Source: Accumulibacter phosphatis
GTDB lineage: Bacteria; Pseudomonadota; Gammaproteobacteria; Burkholderiales; Rhodocyclaceae
NCBI RefSeq assembly: GCF_000024165.1
Contig: NC_013194.1
Location: forward strand, 4,650,001-4,714,000
Direction of reading: 5' to 3'
Length of the DNA: 64,000 bases
In this document: positions 23,761-31,570 of the stretch, one piece after another
How the letters are laid out: each line of letters begins with the position of its first letter
Numbering within the stretch: the first letter of the stretch is position 1
Position numbers and translations under genes: made by a program
The notes under the pieces: model-generated
The model's input: only the letters and a program-made list of their open reading frames with translations
Databases searched by the model: none
Told to the model about the DNA's origin: nothing

Positions 23761-25041
23761 ATGGCCCTGATCGTTCAGAAGTTCGGCGGCACGTCGGTAG
23801 GTTCGACGGAGCGCATCAAGAACGTCGCGAAGCGCGTCGCCCGTTGGCGGGCACAAGGACACAGCATCATTCTCGTTCCCTCGGCCATGGCCGGGGAAAC
23901 CAACCGATTGATCGCACTCGCCAAGGAAATTTCTCCCTCCCCGGATCCGCGCGAACTCGACGTGATCGCGGCAACCGGAGAACAGGTTACGATCGGCCTG
24001 CTGGCTATGGCCATGCATGCCGAAGGGCTCAAGGCCAAGAGTTTCACCGGGCCGCAGGTTGGCGTCCTGACCGACAGCACCTTCACCAAGGCGCGCATTC
24101 TCAAGATCGATCAGGACCGGATTCGCCAGGCCCTTGCCGAAGGCAACGTCGTCGTCGTCGCCGGCTTTCAGGGCGCCGATGAAGAAGGCAACATCACGAC
24201 ACTGGGCCGTGGCGGCTCGGACACCTCAGCAGTCGCTCTCGCCGCGGCGATGAAGGCGGACGAATGCCAGATCTATACCGACGTCGACGGCGTGTACACC
24301 ACCGACCCGCGGGTAGTTCCCGAAGCGCGCAAACTTGACACCATCACCTTCGAAGAGATGCTGGAAATGGCCAGCCTCGGCTCGAAGGTATTGCAGATCC
24401 GCTCGGTCGAGTTCGCCGGCAAATACAAGGTCAAACTCCGGGTGCTATCAAGTTTCCAAGATGAAGGCGAGGGCACACTGATCACTGTTGAGGAAAGAGG
24501 CAACATGGAACAACCTGTAATCTCCGGGATCGCATTCAATCGCGACGAGGCCAAGCTCACCGTGCTCGGCGTTCCCGACCGCCCCGGCATCGCGTATCAG
24601 ATCCTCGGGCCCATCGCCGATGCGAACATAGACGTCGACATGATCATCCAGAACATTGGTCAATACGACACCACCGACTTTTCCTTTACCGTCAATCGCA
24701 GCGACTACAACAAGGCGTTTGCCATCCTGCAGACCGTCAAGGAAAAGATTGGCGCCCGCGACATCACGGGTGACACCACCACCTGCAAGGTTTCCGCCGT
24801 CGGCGTCGGGATGCGTTCGCACCCCGGTGTGGCGAGCAAGATGTTCGGCGCCTTGGCCAAGGAAGGCATCAACCTGCAGATGATTTCGACATCCGAGATC
24901 AAGATTTCGGTGGTCATCGAGGAGAAGTACCTCGAACTCGCCGTGCGTGTCCTGCACAAGGCCTTCGGCCTGGAGAAACCTCAGAAGGCAACGTTGGGTT
25001 TGACCGGTCGGGGTGAAACCGATATCATTACACCGTCCTAG
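23761..25041 (+). CDS. lysC: Aspartate kinase
   Basis: A 426-residue enzyme phosphorylating aspartate, the first step to lysine, threonine, methionine and diaminopimelate. The kinase domain begins ALIVQKFGGTSVGS and includes GRGGSDTSAVALAAAM and the YTDVDGVYTTDPR segment. Two ACT domains for amino-acid feedback occupy the last 170 residues (SGIAFNRDEAKLTVLGVPDRPGIA; VSAVGVGMRSHPGVASKMF). The ATG at 23761 is chosen over a longer frame because the conserved core starts there. The last base of its stop codon is the first base of tRNA-Ser, so the two are probably co-transcribed. Confidence 0.95.
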   Translation: MALIVQKFGGTSVGSTERIKNVAKRVARWRAQGHSIILVPSAMAGETNRLIALAKEISPSPDPRELDVIAATGEQVTIGLLAMAMHAEGLKAKSFTGPQVGVLTDSTFTKARILKIDQDRIRQALAEGNVVVVAGFQGADEEGNITTLGRGGSDTSAVALAAAMKADECQIYTDVDGVYTTDPRVVPEARKLDTITFEEMLEMASLGSKVLQIRSVEFAGKYKVKLRVLSSFQDEGEGTLITVEERGNMEQPVISGIAFNRDEAKLTVLGVPDRPGIAYQILGPIADANIDVDMIIQNIGQYDTTDFSFTVNRSDYNKAFAILQTVKEKIGARDITGDTTTCKVSAVGVGMRSHPGVASKMFGALAKEGINLQMISTSEIKISVVIEEKYLELAVRVLHKAFGLEKPQKATLGLTGRGETDIITPS

Positions 25042-25134
25042 GAGACGTGGCCGAGAGGTCGAAGGCACTCCCCTGCTAAGGGAGCATGCGGGCATAAACC
25101 TGCATCAAGGGTTCGAATCCCTTCGTCTCCGCCA
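25041..25134 (+). tRNA. tRNA-Ser (GCU)
   Basis: Class II tRNA: acceptor GGAGACG with CGTCTCC, anticodon loop CTGCTAA with anticodon GCT, a long variable arm (GCATGCGGGCATAAACCTGC) and T arm GGTTCGAATCC. G73 and CCA (25132-25134) are encoded. It begins on the last base of the lysC stop codon. Confidence 0.95.
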
Positions 25135-25146
25135 GGACAAACATTT

Positions 25147-25173
25147 AAGCCCATTTTTTAAATGGGCTTTTTT
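25147..25173 (+). terminator. Rho-independent terminator after tRNA-Ser
   Basis: Ten-base-pair stem AAGCCCATTT / AAATGGGCTT with a three-base loop, then a run of T (25168-25173). It ends the lysC-tRNA-Ser transcript 12 bases after the encoded CCA. Confidence 0.9.
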
Positions 25174-25323
25174 GTCTTCGCGCGGATGTCAGCCAGCGCT
25201 CCAACCGTCAACGCGCGGATCGGTGGACGAGCCCCGACGTCGGGTAATCTATCCTGGAAAGAGTGCCACTCACCCTCCTCGCCGAATTTCCGAAGCTCGC
25301 TGTCAATCGACGCCGAGCCTGAA

Positions 25324-25372
25324 GACCGGGACCCCGGGAGCTTGACGGCTGTATATCTCCCGGGTCCCCGTC
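25324..25372. terminator. Long GC-rich hairpin downstream of the collagen-like gene
   Basis: GACCGGGACCCCGGGAG and CTCCCGGGTCCCCGTC pair with one or two interruptions around a 16-base loop. It lies 28 bases past the stop of the minus-strand collagen-like gene, but lacks a T-run on that strand. Best seen as an mRNA 3' structure. Confidence 0.4.
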
Positions 25373-25399
25373 CCTGTGAGGTAGCCCAAACACTGTCCG

Positions 25400-25798
25400 T
25401 CAGGTGGTTACGCCACTTTCACCGCTGCTACCCGGAGCTCCGGCCGAACCTTTGGGCCCCTGAGGACCAGCCGGACCCTTGGGGCCCTGAGGACCGGCCG
25501 AACCCTTGGCCCCTGTGGCGCCTGCCGGACCTGCCGGCCCGGTCGAGCCAATATCGCCCTTTCTTCCGGGCGCACCCGGATCACCCTTGGGCCCGGCCGG
25601 CCCAGGATCGCCCTGGGGCCCGGCAGGACCGGCTGGACCTTGCGGCCCGACCGGCCCCTCCCTGAGCGCGAACTGGGCGAGTTGCTCCTCCACCGCAGCC
25701 AGGCGATCCTGCAGTGCCTGGATCGGATCAACAACCGGGTCCAGCGCCTTCTTTTCGTCCGACTTGGCGGACGTCTTCTTGCCTTTCTTCTTCGACAA
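25400..25798 (-). CDS. Collagen-like Gly-X-Y repeat protein
   Basis: About 132 residues. A Lys/Ser-rich start (SKKKGKKTSAKSDEKK) is followed by a short coiled coil (PIQALQDRLAAVEEQLAQFAL), then about 24 near-perfect Gly-X-Y triplets (GPVGPQGPAGPAGPQGDPG onwards). Collagen-type triplets form triple helices, and the coiled coil is a plausible trimerisation seed. No signal peptide is visible, so location is unknown. I chose a TTG start at 25798 because GAGGAG lies seven bases before it; the open frame runs on upstream to 25879. Repeats with A/G/P-rich codons make the sequence low in complexity. Confidence 0.7.
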   Translation of the reverse strand: MSKKKGKKTSAKSDEKKALDPVVDPIQALQDRLAAVEEQLAQFALREGPVGPQGPAGPAGPQGDPGPAGPKGDPGAPGRKGDIGSTGPAGPAGATGAKGSAGPQGPKGPAGPQGPKGSAGAPGSSGESGVTT

Positions 25799-26263
25799 AG
25801 TGGGTCTCCTCGTGTAATGAGCATGTGCGGAGTGACGCGTCATCAACACGCCACTTCTTACCAATACATCGTATGACAAGCCGCGTCAATGCATATGCGA
25901 GATGCGTGCGGATAATGCCAAAAGCACGCTCCCGGCAGTTTGCCGTGGAGGAGAGATTCGCGACAGAAGTGACTCGACGCCGCCGCTGGCGCGCGTCCCC
26001 ACCTTGAGTACGACGGGGCGCGAAGTCGAGATAGCGGCGAGCAGCGACACACATTGATCCTGTGGTCCCTGGTTTCCACCCCCTCGATCCGACTCCGATG
26101 CAGATGCTCAGATCCCGGCCACCGGTTTGACGAAGAGGTGGCAGTGGCTTGCGTGACTTGCCGTGATAACGGATAATCCAACAAGCGCTTGCTTGCTTAA
26201 TTATTAATCGCCGTTTCTTCCGTCCCTCACCCCCGGCAAAAGCCTTCCCAGGAGACAGTCAGA
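25799..26263. other. Non-coding region between collagen-like gene and fadH
   Basis: About 465 bases with no credible gene on either strand. It must hold the promoter of the collagen-like gene (minus strand) and of fadH (plus strand). The only clear motif is the palindrome CAAGCGCTTG at 26182-26191, about 70 bases before fadH. Confidence 0.5.
26182..26191. promoter_or_regulatory. Palindrome upstream of fadH, possible TetR operator
   Basis: CAAGCGCTTG is a perfect ten-base palindrome followed by GCTTGCTT-type direct repeats and an AT-rich stretch. A TetR-family gene is the second gene of the downstream unit, so this is a reasonable autoregulatory site. Support is positional only. Confidence 0.3.
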
Positions 26264-28288
26264 ATGCCCGCCAACCCTTATCCACACTTGCTCGCCCCGC
26301 TCGACATCGGCTTCACGAGGTTGAAGAATCGTGTCCTTATGGGGTCGATGCATACCGGCCTCGAAGAAGCCCCCCAGGGCTTTTCCCGTCTTGCTGCGTT
26401 CTATGCGGAACGCGCTCGAGGCGGGGTCGGTTTGATCGTTACCGGCGGCATCGCTCCCAATCAGGACGGCGTCGTGATGCCCGGCGCCGCCGTGCTGGAG
26501 AACGAAGCCCAGGCCGAGAAGCACCGGCAGGTCACCGATGCCGTCCACCAGGCTGGCGGCAAGATCGCCATGCAGATCCTCCATACCGGTCGTTACGCCT
26601 ACCATCGCGGCGCGGTAGCACCGTCGCCGGTGCAGGCACCAATTTCGCCGATCCGACCGCGCGAGCTCAGCGAGGAGGACATCGAGCGGACCATCGGCGA
26701 CTACGCGCGGTGCGCGAGCCTTGCCCAGTCCGCTGGCTACGACGGCGTCGAGGTGATGGGATCGGAGGGATATCTGATCAACCAGTTCGTCGCCCAGCAG
26801 ACCAATTTTCGTGAGGACGGCTGGGGTGGCAGCTTCGAGAACCGAAGCCGCTTCGCCCTCGAGACGGTCCGTCGCGTGCGAGCGGTAACCGGGCCGGATT
26901 TCATCATCATCTTTCGCCTGTCGATGCTCGATCTCGTCGAAGGCGGCAGCACCTGGGACGAGATCGTAGCGCTCGCCAAGGCTGTCGAGGCAGCGGGAGC
27001 GACGCTGATCAACACCGGCATCGGTTGGCATGAGGCGCGCATTCCCACGATCGCGACGATGGTCCCGCGCGCCGCCTTCACCTGGGTGACGAAGCGCCTG
27101 ATGGGTCACGTTCGGATTCCGCTGATCACCACCAATCGCATCAATGCGCCCGACGTGGCCGAGGAAGTGATCGCCACTGGCTGTGCCGACATGGTGTCAA
27201 TGGCGCGACCCTTCCTCGCCGACGCGGCTTTTGTCAACAAGGCGGCAGCCGGACGAGCCGACGAGATCAATACCTGCATTGCCTGCAATCAGGCGTGCCT
27301 CGACGAGATTTTCGAAGGGAGGCTGACTTACTGCCTGGTCAATCCGCGTGCCTGCCGAGAAACCGAACTGGTGATCGAGAAAGCTGAGAAGCCGCGGAAG
27401 ATCGCCGTCGTCGGCGCCGGACCGGCGGGGATGGCGTGCGCGCTGACCGCTGCCGAACGTGGACACCAGGTGACACTGTTTGACGCGGCGCCGGAAATCG
27501 GTGGCCAGTTCAACCTGGCGCGCCGCATCCCCGGCAAGGAAGAGTTCAGCGAAACGCTACGCTATTTCGCCCACGGCCTGCAGAACGCAGGCGTCTCGCT
27601 CGAACTCGGTAGAAACTGTGAGGCATCGGAACTGGCCGACGGCCGTTTTGACCATGTCGTTCTCGCCACTGGCATCGTGCCGCGCCGACCCGAGTTGCCC
27701 GGCATCGAGAGTGAGAAGGTGATCTCCTACGCGGATCTGATCGAAGGCTATCGGGTGGCCGGCGCGCGCGTGGCGATCATCGGCGCCGGCGGCATCGGTT
27801 TCGACGTTGCCGAGTTCCTGACTCACGTCGACGACGACCGCGACGAACTCGAACGCTTCCAGGGCGAGTGGGGCATCGATCCCGAGTTCGCCAATCGCGG
27901 TGGCCTCAAGACGCCAGTTGCCGAAGTCGCACAACGCCAGGTCTGGCTGTTGCAGCGCAAGGCGGCGAAGGTCGGCGACGGGCTGGCCAAGACGACTGGC
28001 TGGATTCGCCGGACGCTACTCAAGAAACGCGGCGTACAAATGCTCTCCGGTGTGACCTATGAGCGCATCGACGAGCGCGGCCTGCATGTCCTTGTCGATG
28101 GGCAACAACAGTGCCTGCCGGTGGATCACGTGATCATCTGCGCCGGGCAGGAGCCGCGCCGCGAGCTTGAGGACGGTCTGCGCGCGGCCGGCGTGCCGCT
28201 GTCGCTGATAGGTGGTGCCGACGTCGCCAACGAGCTCGATGCCAAGCGCGCCATCGACCAGGGCACGCGCGTGGCGGCGACCCTCTGA
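26264..28288 (+). CDS. fadH: 2,4-dienoyl-CoA reductase (NADPH), Old Yellow Enzyme type
   Basis: A 674-residue flavo-iron-sulfur enzyme reducing 2,4-dienoyl-CoA so that unsaturated fatty acids can be beta-oxidised. The N-terminal FMN barrel (about residues 1-340) includes GSMHTGLEE, ILHTGRYAYH and EVMGSEGYLINQF. CIACNQAC with a further Cys 11 residues later holds the 4Fe-4S cluster. The C-terminal NAD(P)/FAD part has KIAVVGAGPAGMACA and VAIIGAGGIGFDVAEF. It matches the full length of E. coli FadH. Its stop overlaps the start of a TetR regulator. Confidence 0.93.
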   Translation: MPANPYPHLLAPLDIGFTRLKNRVLMGSMHTGLEEAPQGFSRLAAFYAERARGGVGLIVTGGIAPNQDGVVMPGAAVLENEAQAEKHRQVTDAVHQAGGKIAMQILHTGRYAYHRGAVAPSPVQAPISPIRPRELSEEDIERTIGDYARCASLAQSAGYDGVEVMGSEGYLINQFVAQQTNFREDGWGGSFENRSRFALETVRRVRAVTGPDFIIIFRLSMLDLVEGGSTWDEIVALAKAVEAAGATLINTGIGWHEARIPTIATMVPRAAFTWVTKRLMGHVRIPLITTNRINAPDVAEEVIATGCADMVSMARPFLADAAFVNKAAAGRADEINTCIACNQACLDEIFEGRLTYCLVNPRACRETELVIEKAEKPRKIAVVGAGPAGMACALTAAERGHQVTLFDAAPEIGGQFNLARRIPGKEEFSETLRYFAHGLQNAGVSLELGRNCEASELADGRFDHVVLATGIVPRRPELPGIESEKVISYADLIEGYRVAGARVAIIGAGGIGFDVAEFLTHVDDDRDELERFQGEWGIDPEFANRGGLKTPVAEVAQRQVWLLQRKAAKVGDGLAKTTGWIRRTLLKKRGVQMLSGVTYERIDERGLHVLVDGQQQCLPVDHVIICAGQEPRRELEDGLRAAGVPLSLIGGADVANELDAKRAIDQGTRVAATL

Positions 28289-28881
28289 ACGCCGGGCGCA
28301 TTGGTGGCAAGCGGCAGCGTGCGCCGATCGAAGCCAACCGCCGCGACGAGATTCTGCGCGCGGCGGCACGCCTGTTCGTCGAGAAAGGTTTTGACGCGAC
28401 GACAACGCGCGATATCGCCGAGGCTGTGGGCATGCGTTCCGGGAGCCCTTTCTACCATTTCCGCAGCAAGCAGGATCTGCTCAAGACGGCGATGATCGAA
28501 GGCCTGGAGGCCGGCTACCGCCGGCTCCTCGCCACCATCGCCGAAGTCTCCGACCCGGAACAGCGTCTGCGGACGATGATCCGCACGCATCTTGGCAACC
28601 TGCTCGAAAGCGATTGCCACGCGCCGATGCTGCTCTATGAGTCGCGATCGCTCGACGCGCGCGCGCGCGCCGAGATCGCAGCAGTCACCGACCGCTACCA
28701 GCAGGTCTGGCAGGCGACGCTCGACGAACTGGCTGCCGCGGGGCGGCTGCGCAGTTCCGCGCCACCCTTGCGGCTGTTCATCTTCGGCATGCTGAACTGG
28801 AGCAGCCAGTGGTACCGCCCCGACGGCGGGCTGTCGCTCGACGAGATCGCCGACGCGGCAGCGGAACTCTTGCTCGCCTGA
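28285..28881 (+). CDS. TetR-family transcriptional regulator (CTG start)
   Basis: A regulator of about 198 residues. The N-terminal helix-turn-helix is RRDEILRAAARLFVEKGFD then TTRDIAEAVGMRSGSPFYHFRSK, the classic TetR pattern. The rest is a helical ligand domain. No ATG, GTG or TTG lies in frame between the upstream stop near 28168 and the GTG at 28426, which is inside the HTH. The CTG at 28285 overlaps the fadH stop as CTGA and gives a normal N-terminus, so I take it as the start. Co-transcription with fadH suggests control of fatty-acid breakdown genes. Confidence 0.78.
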   Translation: MNAGRIGGKRQRAPIEANRRDEILRAAARLFVEKGFDATTTRDIAEAVGMRSGSPFYHFRSKQDLLKTAMIEGLEAGYRRLLATIAEVSDPEQRLRTMIRTHLGNLLESDCHAPMLLYESRSLDARARAEIAAVTDRYQQVWQATLDELAAAGRLRSSAPPLRLFIFGMLNWSSQWYRPDGGLSLDEIADAAAELLLA

Positions 28882-28885
28882 GGAC

Positions 28886-29734
28886 TCAGGCCTCCCGACG
28901 GATCATCGGTCGCGCCGGATCACTGCACCATTCGCTCCACGACCCGGCATAAAGGCGGCCGCCATGCAGACCGGCGATCTCCATCGCCAACAGATTGTGG
29001 CAGGCGCTGACGCCTGATCCGCAGGACATCACCACCTCGTCCGACGCTCGCCCGGCGAGCAATGCCAGGAACCGGCGGCGCAAGTCCGCTGCCGGCAAGA
29101 AGCACCCGTCCGCACCCAGATTGTCGCGGAAGAAATGGTTGCGGGCGCCCGGAATGTGCCCGCCCACCAGATCGAGCGTTTCATTCTCACCGCGAAAGCG
29201 ATCCGGGCTGCGAGCATCGACCAGGCAAAGGCGGTTGTCATGCAAATTGCCGAGCACCGCCTCGCTGTCCACCACCCAATCGCGAGGAGCCACCGCAAGC
29301 ACATTCGCCTCGGAGCGCGGCCATTCGGTCGTCACTGGCCTGTCCTCGGCCAGCCAGCGGTCGATGCCACCGTCGAGCACGGCGACCCGGTCATGCCCCA
29401 GCCAACGCAACAACCACCACAGACGACTGGCCAACATGCCTCCGGCGTCATCATAGGCGACTACCTGCGTTGCCGCACCGACGCCGGCAGCGCCGAGCTT
29501 GTCGGCCAGCCGCAGCGGATCGGGCAGGGGATGACGACCGTTACGGCCGTTCGTCGGCCCCGACAGGTCACGATCGAGGTGCAGGAAGAACGCTCCCGGC
29601 AAATGCCCAGCGGCATAGGCCTGAGCACCGGCGTCAGGGTCGGTCAGTTGGTGTCGGCAGTCGAAAACTCGCCACTCGGGGTCGTGCAGACGTTCGGCGA
29701 CCACGGCGCCGTTGACCAGGGTCGTATAGCTCAC
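28886..29734 (-). CDS. sseA: 3-mercaptopyruvate/thiosulfate sulfurtransferase
   Basis: A 282-residue enzyme with two rhodanese domains. The first is inactive-like, with AYAAGHLPGAFFLHLDRDLSG; the second holds the active Cys in VMSCGSGVSACHNL. The CGSGVSA loop is the 3-mercaptopyruvate sulfurtransferase type rather than the CRKGVT loop of rhodanese. It transfers sulfur to cyanide or thiols. The GTG start at 29734 overlaps the stop of the small upstream gene (GTGA), so the pair is translationally coupled. Confidence 0.87.
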   Translation of the reverse strand: MSYTTLVNGAVVAERLHDPEWRVFDCRHQLTDPDAGAQAYAAGHLPGAFFLHLDRDLSGPTNGRNGRHPLPDPLRLADKLGAAGVGAATQVVAYDDAGGMLASRLWWLLRWLGHDRVAVLDGGIDRWLAEDRPVTTEWPRSEANVLAVAPRDWVVDSEAVLGNLHDNRLCLVDARSPDRFRGENETLDLVGGHIPGARNHFFRDNLGADGCFLPAADLRRRFLALLAGRASDEVVMSCGSGVSACHNLLAMEIAGLHGGRLYAGSWSEWCSDPARPMIRREA

Positions 29735-30096
29735 GCCGACGCCTCGCCCGCCTCCGCCGCAAGCCAGGAACGTGCCTCGACTTCGTCGTCGAAGATCCGC
29801 ATCTCGGCGCGCACGAATATCTGTGACAGCCAGGCGCTCCAGGCCACCCACTGGCTATGCGTGAGGACGGCAATCCGGCTGAAATCGCTGGCGTGCGCGC
29901 GCGCGAAGACTATATCCTCCCACGCGACATCGAGGGTGAAATCAGCCATCTCGCGCAAATCGAAGAAGAGGTCGACCGGCCCTTCGAACTGGATCGCGTA
30001 ATTGACCGCGTTCTCGAACTCCTGATAGTCGGCCAAGGTGAACTCCGCGTAAACCGTAACATCCACCCGTCTTGGGCGTTCTTCAATGACAATCAT
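29731..30096 (-). CDS. SpoIIAA/STAS-like small protein
   Basis: A 121-residue protein starting MIVIEERPRRVDVTVYAEF with a GGGAG ribosome-binding site. The pattern of alternating strands and helices, with FEGPVDLFFDLREMADF and VAWSAWLSQIFVRAEMRIFDDEVEARSWL, matches SpoIIAA-like (STAS-fold) proteins of unknown binding partner. A longer frame to 30243 exists but lacks family support. Its stop overlaps the sulfurtransferase start. Function unknown; a regulatory role is only a guess. Confidence 0.72.
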   Translation of the reverse strand: MIVIEERPRRVDVTVYAEFTLADYQEFENAVNYAIQFEGPVDLFFDLREMADFTLDVAWEDIVFARAHASDFSRIAVLTHSQWVAWSAWLSQIFVRAEMRIFDDEVEARSWLAAEAGEASA

Positions 30097-30298
30097 GGCA
30101 TGCTCCCTTTCTCGTTGGGCAAGTTTAGCACCAGTACCCCCGGGACGCGTTGCCGACGCCTGCTCCTGCCGCCCTGGCGAAGACCCGCCGCTCATGGCAA
30201 GAGCAGCGACCCGCCGAACCATACATCCCGGTATGTTTTTCATTTGACCACAAGCCCCCTAATCGGCTATTTTTGTTGGTTTGAGTCGAGCCTTTCCA

Positions 30299-30586
30299 AT
30301 GCCACGAGCGAACTCCAGGAACACAGCAGATTCTGAAACGTCCGGTACGCTGGGATCTTCCATCGGCGACCTGAAGTTTGAGGCAGCACTTGCCGAGCTC
30401 GAACAGATCGTCCAGAGTATGGAAGAGGGTCGTCTGCCCCTCGAGGAGTCGCTGGCAGCGTATCAACGCGGTAGCGACTTGCTCAGACATTGCCAGCAGC
30501 AACTCAGCGACGCCGAACAGCGCATCCAGATCCTCGACGGGGGTGCGCTACGCGATTTCGATGCCAATGGTGGGCAGGCACGATGA
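30299..30586 (+). CDS. xseB: Exodeoxyribonuclease VII small subunit
   Basis: A 95-residue subunit of exonuclease VII, which degrades single-stranded DNA. The core LKFEAALAELEQIVQSMEEGRLPLEESLAAYQRG, followed by a helix ending with LSDAEQRIQIL, is diagnostic. An in-frame TTG at 30281 could extend it by six residues. The stop overlaps the ispA start (ATGA). XseB-IspA-Dxs order is conserved in many proteobacteria. The large subunit xseA is not in the window. Confidence 0.9.
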   Translation: MPRANSRNTADSETSGTLGSSIGDLKFEAALAELEQIVQSMEEGRLPLEESLAAYQRGSDLLRHCQQQLSDAEQRIQILDGGALRDFDANGGQAR

Positions 30587-31506
30587 GCGAGCCCACCGTC
30601 GTCCACGCGAATTCCCGGGAGCCTTCCTTCGCGGACTGGATGCGCGGCGTCCAGGCTCAACTCGAAGCGGCGCTGGCCCGCAATCTGCCGCCCGGCGAGG
30701 CGATTCCGGGCCGCCTGCATCAGGCAATGCGCTACGCCAGCCTCGATGGCGGCAAACGCGTCCGTCCACTGCTGGTCTTCGCCGCGGGCGATCTGACCGA
30801 TGCTGCCCGCGAGCGGCTGGAGCTAGCCGCCAGCGCCGTCGAACTGATCCACAGCTACTCGCTCGTGCATGACGACCTGCCCTGCATGGATGACGACGTA
30901 CTGCGCCGCGGGCGACCAACCTGCCATGTCGAGTACGACGAAGCCACAGCTTTGTTGGTTGGCGACAGCCTGCAATCTCTGGCTTTCGAGCTTTTGGCAC
31001 GCGAAGACTTCGGTGACGGCGCCCGACAGTTGGAGATGGTACGCCTGCTGGCGCGAGCCAGTGGCTCCTGCGGCATGGCCGGCGGTCAGTCGATCGACCT
31101 GGAGTCGGTCGGCAAGACATTGAACCAGCCCGAACTCGAACTGATGCACGCCCTCAAGACCGGGGCCTTGATCCGGGCAGCGGTGATCCTTGGCGCCCTC
31201 TGTGGAACGCCGCTGTCCACGACCGAGCGGGAAGCGCTCGACCGTTTTGCCAAGCGAGCCGGCCTGCTGTTTCAGGTCGTGGACGACATTCTCGACTGCA
31301 CGGCCAGTACGGCAACGCTGGGCAAGACCGCCGGCAAGGATGCCGCCACCGAAAAACCCACCTACGTCAGTCTGCTGGGGCTCGAACGTGCCCGCGAGCT
31401 TGCGGCGGATCTCAGAGCGCAGGCACTGCAGGCGCTGAACCTTTTTGGCGAACGCAGCCAACGCCTTGTCGAACTGACCGATTTCATCACCCGGCGCAAG
31501 TTCTGA
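30583..31506 (+). CDS. ispA: Farnesyl diphosphate synthase
   Basis: A 307-residue polyprenyl synthase condensing IPP with DMAPP and GPP. The first aspartate-rich motif is DDLPCMDDD (about residues 103-111) and the second is VVDDILD (about 230). GGKRVRPLL is the conserved substrate-binding segment. The length is standard for IspA. It sits between xseB and dxs, which supply upstream and neighbouring functions in isoprenoid synthesis. Confidence 0.94.
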   Translation: MSEPTVVHANSREPSFADWMRGVQAQLEAALARNLPPGEAIPGRLHQAMRYASLDGGKRVRPLLVFAAGDLTDAARERLELAASAVELIHSYSLVHDDLPCMDDDVLRRGRPTCHVEYDEATALLVGDSLQSLAFELLAREDFGDGARQLEMVRLLARASGSCGMAGGQSIDLESVGKTLNQPELELMHALKTGALIRAAVILGALCGTPLSTTEREALDRFAKRAGLLFQVVDDILDCTASTATLGKTAGKDAATEKPTYVSLLGLERARELAADLRAQALQALNLFGERSQRLVELTDFITRRKF

Positions 31507-31570
31507 ATTCAGATCTCTGCTCCCCGCGCCAGACCACCACCGAGCAATTCTGCTGGACCCACGAGAACCC

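Noticed and set aside
23376..24182. Plus-strand frame upstream of and overlapping lysC
   Set aside because: Crosses the dead transposase and the lysC kinase domain in another frame; composition is Arg/His-rich nonsense.
25400..25720. Possible CRISPR or tandem DNA repeat in the GC-rich repetitive tract
   Set aside because: The periodicity is of Gly-X-Y codons, not of uniform repeats with spacers.
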